DNA from: Haliclystus octoradiatus
Lineage: Eukaryota; Cnidaria; Staurozoa; Stauromedusae; Haliclystidae
NCBI GenBank assembly: GCA_916610825.1
Contig: OU744449.1
Location: 7,584,243-7,648,242 of the forward strand
Reading direction: 5' to 3'
Length of the DNA: 64,000 nucleotides
Shown here: positions 58,047 through 64,000 of the stretch, one piece after another
How the letters are laid out: the number at the start of each line of letters is the position of its first letter
Numbering within the stretch: the first letter of the stretch is position 1
Notes under the pieces: model-generated
What the model was told of the DNA's origin: nothing
The model's database searches: none
Seen by the model: only the letters and a program-made list of their open reading frames with translations
Position numbers and translations under genes: made by a program

Positions 58047-58481
58047 TTGCCACATTTTGACTACTGCGCTATTGTATGGGGGAATTGTAAAACTGAACAT
58101 CTTGATCGCCTCCAGAGATTGCAGAACAGAGGAATGAGGTCAGTGCTCCGTTGTAACTATCGAACTCGTGTCTCTGATATGCAAAGTCAGCTTGGCTGGC
58201 TTTCTGTCAGAGACCAAATAACATCAAATCAACTAATGTTCACACACAAAATTAAATTTAACCAATCTCCTCCTTTGCTTTCTTCATTATTTCAACGACC
58301 ACATACCACCAGAACAAGATCCCACTACCACAATGACATTTACATCAGGTCAAGTCATTGCCACTCATTTCAACATGCTGGTGCTCATAAGTGGAACGAT
58401 CTACCGTCTACAATGAAGGAAGTATCAAACAGGCCAACTTTCAAACGTCTCCTTGGGAAGCACTTACACGGAATAACATAA
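58047..58481 (+). pseudogene. LINE RT C-terminal region
   Basis: Follows a second stop. Contains LPHFDYCAIVWGNCKTEHLD, RLQRLQNRGMRSVL, and AGAHKWNDLPSTMKEVSNRP then TFKRLLGKHL, the usual LINE C-terminus (Y.A.VWG.......L..LQ.R..R.; W..LP..........FK..L). Confidence 0.88.
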
Positions 58482-58669
58482 TTAAGTTAATCAAATCTTT
58501 CTTCAAATGTCTATCCTGTAAAGTATATTGTTGTAAAATTGTATTGTTATTATATGTATATCTATATATTTATAAATCAGTCTTGTGAAAAAAAGCTTTT
58601 AGCTTATTCAAGTTCTGAATAAATGATGATGATGATGATGAATTAACAAGGAATGCATGTGATATGGTT

Positions 58670-61600
58670 ATGAAGTGCCAAAAGGCTCACTACTACTTCT
58701 TGTTCGGCGCGGTACTTGTTTATGAGATCGCGTTACTTGTTTATGAGATCACGTTACTTGTTCGGAGATCCCGTTACTTCTTTCAGAATTCGCGCTACTT
58801 GTTTGGAGATCCCGTTACTTGTTTTTGAGATCGCCCTACATGTTCGGACATCCCGTCACTTGTTTAGAGATTCCGTCACTTGTTTAGAGATCCCGTCACT
58901 TGTGAAATTTTAAGATAATTTTAGCCGTGACAAGTGCGGTTGACCGTGATTTTTTTCAAAATCTAGATAACACGATAACACGGGGAATAATGTACCAAAA
59001 ATATTAATTTACAATAGCTTGTGTAATCATTTTTGTTTAATGGTTATAATTCATTAAAGGTCATGTTTGTACGTTTGTTGCATATTTCAATAACGAATAA
59101 TGTATTATTATTTAGTATAATCTAATAATTTATAAATGACAGTCGACAATTTCTAAAACTACAATATTGTATTTAGATTCGATGGAATGAAAGTTTGAAT
59201 GACTTTCGAATTTACTCAGTATCTGCATACAAGTCTTACAATTATAAAAACTTGTCTTATAACTTTAGTGAATAATACTCCGAAACGACACAAAAACTTC
59301 AAGTAAACAAAATGATTGAAAGGAGAGTTTGTACAGGAAATGGAAAATATTCTAGATTGAGTGATTGTCATATACCAGTTAATTAATATAAGTCTCATAT
59401 CGAGTACAAATATTTTAAGGACAACCTAGCTACAACAGCTGTACACTGCACGTAGCTGATTCTTACTTCCCGCGTATTACCCCCATATATAGTAAATTAA
59501 AATTAAAATTATTCATATCAGTGACAAACGAAAAGAATAAATAATTCTACTCAATTTCGACATTTTGATCAATTGATTTCTTTTTTCTATACAGCAACGC
59601 CATATGAAACTAATTTGGCTCTGTACTAGTAGACCGCATAATATTTCATCGCAATAAAATTAGTATATACTAGTACAATAGCATATATTACATTTAGATT
59701 ATTGTTTGTGAGTACACGTATTCGATTCGACAATTGTCAGTCAGTCCTAATTAAATGTAAATGCAATCAGTGAAAACAGAAACAGCTAAACGTATCATGC
59801 AAAATAATCGATAAACGCACAGACGCGATGACGCGACGCGATCGCATACAAGTACCGCGCACAAGCAGTAGTGAGCCTTTTCGCCATACGTATCGCCAAA
59901 AGGCTCACTGCTACTTCTTGCTTGGGATCGGCACTTGTTTAACGAGATCGCGTTACTTGTCTGACGTTCCCGTCACTTATTTCGGAGATCGCGTTACTTG
60001 TCTGGAGTTCCCGTCACTTATTTTGGAGATCGCGTTACTATCATCAGAGAGTCATAGTTATAGTTTTTGTCAAATCATTTTATACTGTTATAATTGTAAA
60101 TTCTACACACTGTATATTTTATTAAATAGTGTAATAGTGAAAGTTCATGTTTATTATTAATACATTTAAACATACAAATCAAAATCATATTATATGTTAA
60201 CAATTATTTTATGTGTATTCCTAATCAGTCCTGTGAAATAAAGTGATATAAAACTTATTAGGATAATTTGGAAATACACCCCAAATAAACATAGTGGAAA
60301 TATAATGAAGTTTTGATTTTATCTTTTTCGCTTGCTATTAAATTTAAACTTATGTTTATTTGGGGTGTATTTCCAAATTATCCTAATAAGTTTTATATCA
60401 CTTTATTTCACAGGACTGATTAGGAATACACAAAAAATAATTGTTAACATATAATATGATTTTGATTTGTATGTTTGAATGTATTAATAATAAACATGAA
60501 CTTTCACTATTACACTATTTAATAAAATATACAGTGTGTAGAATTTACAATTATAACAGTATAACATGATTTGACAAAAACTATAACTATGACTCTCTGA
60601 TGATAGTAACGCGATCTCCAAAATAAGTGACGGGAACTCCAGACAAGTAACGCGATCTCCGAAATAAGTGACGGGAACGTCAGACAAGTAACGCGATCCT
60701 GTTAAACAAGTGCCGATCCCAAGCAAGAAGTAGCAGTGAGCCTTTTGGCGATACGTATGGCGAAAAGGCTCACTACTGCTTGTGCGCGGTACTTGTATGC
60801 GATCGCGTCGCGTCATCGCGTCTGTGCGTTTATCGATTATTTAGCATGATACGTTTAGCTGTTTCTGTTTTCACTGATTGCATTTACATTTAATTAGGAC
60901 TGACTGACAATTGTCGAATCGAATACGTGTACTCACAAACAATAATCTAAATGTAATATGCTATTGTACTAGTATATACTAATTTTATTGCGATGAAATA
61001 TTATGCGGTCTACTAGTACAGAGCCAAATTAGTTTCATATGGCGTTGCTGTATAGAAAAAAGAAATCAATTGATCAAAATGTCGAAATTGAGTAGAATTA
61101 TTTATTCTTTTAGTTTGTCACTGATATGAATAATTTTAATTTTAATTTACTATATATGGGGGTAATACGCGGGAAGTAAGAATCAGCTACGTGCAGTGTA
61201 CAGCTGTTGTAGCTAGGTTGTCTGTCCTTAAAATATTTGTACTCGTTATGAGACTTATATTAATTAACTGGTATATGACAATCACTCAATCTAGAATATT
61301 TTCCATTTCCTGTACAAACTCTCCTTTCAATCATTTTGTTTACTTGAAGTTTTTGTGTCGTTTCGGAGTATTATTCACTAAAGTTATAAGACAAGTTTTT
61401 ATATTTGTAAGACTTGTATGCAGATACTGAGTAAATTCGAAAGTCATTCAAACTTTCATTCCATCGAATCTAAATACAATATTGTAGTTTTAGAAATTGT
61501 CGACTGTCATTTATAAATTATTAGATTATACTAAATAATAATACATTATTCGTTATTGAAATATGCAACAAACGTACAAACATGACCTTTAATGAATTAT

Positions 61601-61954
61601 AACCATTAAACAAAATGATTACACAAGCTATTGTAAATTAATATTTTTGGTACATTATTCCCCGTGTTATCGTGTTATCTAGATTTTGAAAAAAATCACG
61701 GTCAACCGCACTTGTCACGGCTAAAATTATCTTAAAATTTCACAAGTGACGGGATCTCTAAACAAGTGACGGAATCTCTAAACAAGTGACGGGATGTCCG
61801 AACATGTAGGGCGATCTCAAAAACAAGTAACGGGATCTCCAAACAAGTAGCGCGAATTCTGAAAGAAGTAACGGGATCTCCGAACAAGTAACGCGATCTC
61901 ATAAACAAGTACCGCGCCGAACAAGAAGTAGTAGTGAGCCTTTTGGCACTTCAT
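58670..61954. repeat. 3.3-kb near-perfect palindrome with arms of about 1.6 kb
   Basis: Left arm 58670-60293 and right arm 60352-61954 are reverse complements with only scattered differences; the loop is about 58 nt. Outer ends read ATGAAGTGCCAAAAGGCTCA. Flanks ATATGGT occur on both sides (58662-58668; 61955-61961), as expected for a 7-8-bp target duplication. Inside each arm is an outer array of about 20-bp units (GAGATCCCGTTACTTGTTT-like) and a second one near the middle, plus smaller inverted repeats around AGTGAGCCTTTT. Open frames of 110 residues occur symmetrically but lack motifs. Likely a giant foldback or composite MITE. Confidence 0.9.
58704..58902 (+). repeat. Short tandem array in left arm of palindrome
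   Basis: About nine imperfect units of 20-22 bp with the core GAGATCNCGTTACTTGTTT / CCGTCACTTGTTTAGAGAT. The mirror array is at about 61743-61915 and a related shorter array at 59932-60040 with its mirror at 60605-60712. Confidence 0.8.
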
Positions 61955-62271
61955 ATATGGTGTACATAAGCGAGTAGTACTGCATACAATTATGTCACAA
62001 GTGATGGGACACAGATCATTATGTAAACTCACAGTTCTTTATAAGGTAAAATAGGTTAATCCCCTGGTTAATCGATAAACAAATAAATGATATATATGTC
62101 AATAACAACAAGTACTAATTAATAAACATTATACGTTTTTCAAACTTCTTCCAGATTTCAGTGGGAAAATTTTACCTCAGCCTCATAGGTTTGACACAGT
62201 CTATACCTTCCAATATCTCTGGTTGTGGAAACTTGCATGATAGGTTTCAAATTCAACTTCATTGTTCAAGT

Positions 62272-62567
62272 AATTTACATTTTATGTTGACGAAGGCTAA
62301 GTGTTATTCGTGAAATTATACAGTACAGTAACAAATAATATGATAATGCATTGTTTTTCGTTTCGAGCACTTCAGTGTGTGAATCATCGCTGCAGATACA
62401 CATGGCGAGTAGAACCACCTTCAATGTCTGTATTATATTTACCTCGACCCTGAAATAATTCGAGTGTGCCCAGTGCATATCAGCATATGAGTGTTGTTCA
62501 AGCGCCAGAATCAAATCATGACGATCATCACGAAACATTTAGTCTTCGTCAACATAAAATGTAAATT
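62272..62567. mobile_element. Small MITE, 296 bp
   Basis: Terminal inverted repeats of about 38 bp: AATTTACATTTTATGTTGAC at the left, and its complement at the right, continuing into GAAG.CTAA.TG. No clear target duplication. No coding capacity despite an 87-residue frame. Confidence 0.75.
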
Positions 62568-64000
62568 GAATTTGAAAGTCAAAATTAATGTAAAACTGTC
62601 CATATGTGTGTCCAAACTGTACAAAATGTTTTGGTTTCAGTGAATTATTATATCCATCATTCCCCAAATCATGCCCAAATGTAAGATACCTCTCCGTGTC
62701 GTCAATATATCAAAGTCTTTTGTGATATCATATTGTATTTTATATATCAGATAAAAACATCTTCAGCATATTAAATTCATTGATTAAATATCATTCTTAG
62801 ACAGGATAGCTTTGTGAAGAAGTCGACAACAACCGTTGTCCGTCGAATACAAAACTAGATTAAGGTATGATATTAAACACATTGCGTGTGTCGATTTCAT
62901 CTTTCTGTAATTGTGTTTTTGTTGAAGAAACGCGTCTGCTGAAAGGTAAACAGGGGGTCATGCAATGGCTTTTAATAGCCAATTATTGAGATTGAAGCTA
63001 ACAAATCAGTGAAGCACTGACGCTAAGCTGCGGGAGATCGACCAAAATAGCGCAATGAATTTTATAGACGTTTAGATCATCATCCGCGGCGAAGTGAATA
63101 CAAAGCGTTTTGCCGCTGTTTTAGTAGTCAACACCTTGATGCATAACATGCGTTAATCCAGTGTTTTAACACCTTTTTGACAGAAAAACTCCATCGAAGT
63201 CTAATAAAACCTTTCTAAACTCTACATTTTACGTTTCAATTTCAGTCATATATGGCCAACAAGGTGTCCCGAAGATATGGGCATATCTGTTCTGGAAAGT
63301 GGACCATTTCTTTTTCGCGAGAAAAAAGTTACGATTTTTTGAAGTCTAGACTTGGTTGTTTTTCCATAGTGGGCTCTCTTGTCATTCGGGCATGAGTTCC
63401 GACTTTCGAAGGAGCACTATTTCTGAAATATAGTACTTTCAAAATTAAATATCTCCGCTTATAAGAGTCCAAATCGAAAAATTATTGCCGCCATTCCTAT
63501 TTATTTTGCATGGGCTACTTGATTCCGGAATAAAAATTTTTGGTGTCATGTGCACTTTAAACAAATGAGTATAATATTAATCATAAACCTTCGAAATTAT
63601 ATATTTGAAGATTGTTGTCAAATTGATTATTATAAGTCCCGTTGGTCCCGATATTTTCGACCCCTGTATATGCGCGAATAACCATTTGAAAGGACTTCTA
63701 CTTCTAGGTTGAGATAATATAATATATATATATTTCGTAACGTTATTTTATTAAGTAAAAGCATTCAGAATCTGAACATGTAAATTACCACAATAATACA
63801 TGATATTGTCCAATGTAGTTTCCACTTTGAGCAAGTTCATTACATATAACAATTATCAGGTATAGCTGCACGATAACTTAAAAGTTTCTCTGACCAATTC
63901 AATTAATCTGTGCTCAAATTGTTGCTAGACTTGAAACATATGTAATTAATATTGCATCACAGTAATTCATTTTGTAATGCATCTAATAGTTAAAGCAATC
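62568..64000. other. Non-coding, no feature recognised
   Basis: No supported gene or repeat. A TATATATA run lies near 63720-63735. Confidence 0.5.

Larger units (their letters stand above)
56600..58645 (+). mobile_element. 5'-truncated CR1/L2-like LINE with (ATG)n 3' tail
   Basis: Contains the RT and C-terminal region but no endonuclease, so it is 5'-truncated, as is usual for LINEs. The 3' end is AATAAATGATGATGATGATG, a short microsatellite tail. Two stops break the frame (57897-57899 and about 58015). No target duplication identified. Confidence 0.88.

Noticed and set aside
59828-60160. 110-residue frame occurring in both arms of the palindrome (mirror at 60484-60816)
   Set aside because: It is symmetric because the DNA is palindromic, includes the short tandem array, and has no domain or codon signal of its own.
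62275-62538. 87-residue minus-strand frame as a gene
   Set aside because: Lies inside a MITE bounded by inverted repeats and has no recognisable domain.

Overview
The window is from an AT-rich animal genome, most likely an aquatic invertebrate. Most of it is mobile DNA: Penelope-like elements (PLEs) with GIY-YIG endonuclease domains, Ty3/gypsy-type LTR retrotransposons, a gag-only LTR element, CR1/L2-like LINEs, several TIR or foldback DNA elements, and extremely long pure (AAT)n arrays. There are no bacterial operons, ribosome binding sites or CRISPR arrays. The species cannot be named from the sequence alone.

Layout. 1-1160 is a repeat unit that recurs at 25853-27105 and, diverged, at 52960-53800. 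In the first two copies it runs into an (AAT)n array next to a PLE (1498-3205 minus; 28024-30970 plus). 4518-9266 is a gypsy-type element on the minus strand with both LTRs and a TTAA target duplication. 10776-11885 (minus) is an intact intronless ORF resembling a Golgi glycosyltransferase. 12418-13397 and 15480-17518 are non-autonomous TIR elements. 13998-14456 and 18066-19260 are LINE relics. 20663-25498 is an old LTR element whose gag is split by a second LTR element (22717-25063) with a perfect 5-bp target duplication.

31782-38180 (minus) is the one multi-exon host gene I can support: signal peptide, PAN/apple-like cysteine module, 25-nt microexon, then a fibrinogen-related domain (FReD) over two exons. 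I could not find the exon expected for the start of the FReD. Its first-exon region is tandemly duplicated just upstream. Its introns hold a solo LTR and two TIR elements.

39020-46078 is a patchwork: a foldback element, a 2.6-kb gag-only LTR retrotransposon with nearly identical LTRs, a head-to-head pair of broken PLE copies, a 467-bp (ATT)n array flanked by PLE pieces, and a small inverted repeat whose arms carry ATG starts and consensus splice donors. 47425-52538 is another gypsy-type element, disabled in protease, RT and integrase. 55190-55745 is a palindromic minisatellite, 56600-58645 a 5'-truncated LINE, and 58670-61954 a 3.3-kb near-perfect palindrome with 7-bp flanking repeats.

Only the glycosyltransferase-like ORF and the PAN-FReD gene look like host genes, and only the first looks clearly intact. 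The PLE at 28024-30970 is the best-preserved autonomous-type element, with one apparent frameshift. No previously undescribed system is demonstrated. The best leads are PLEs sitting in giant trinucleotide arrays with a hammerhead-like hairpin in their tails, the 3.3-kb palindrome, and the bidirectional splice-donor repeat at 45752-46078.
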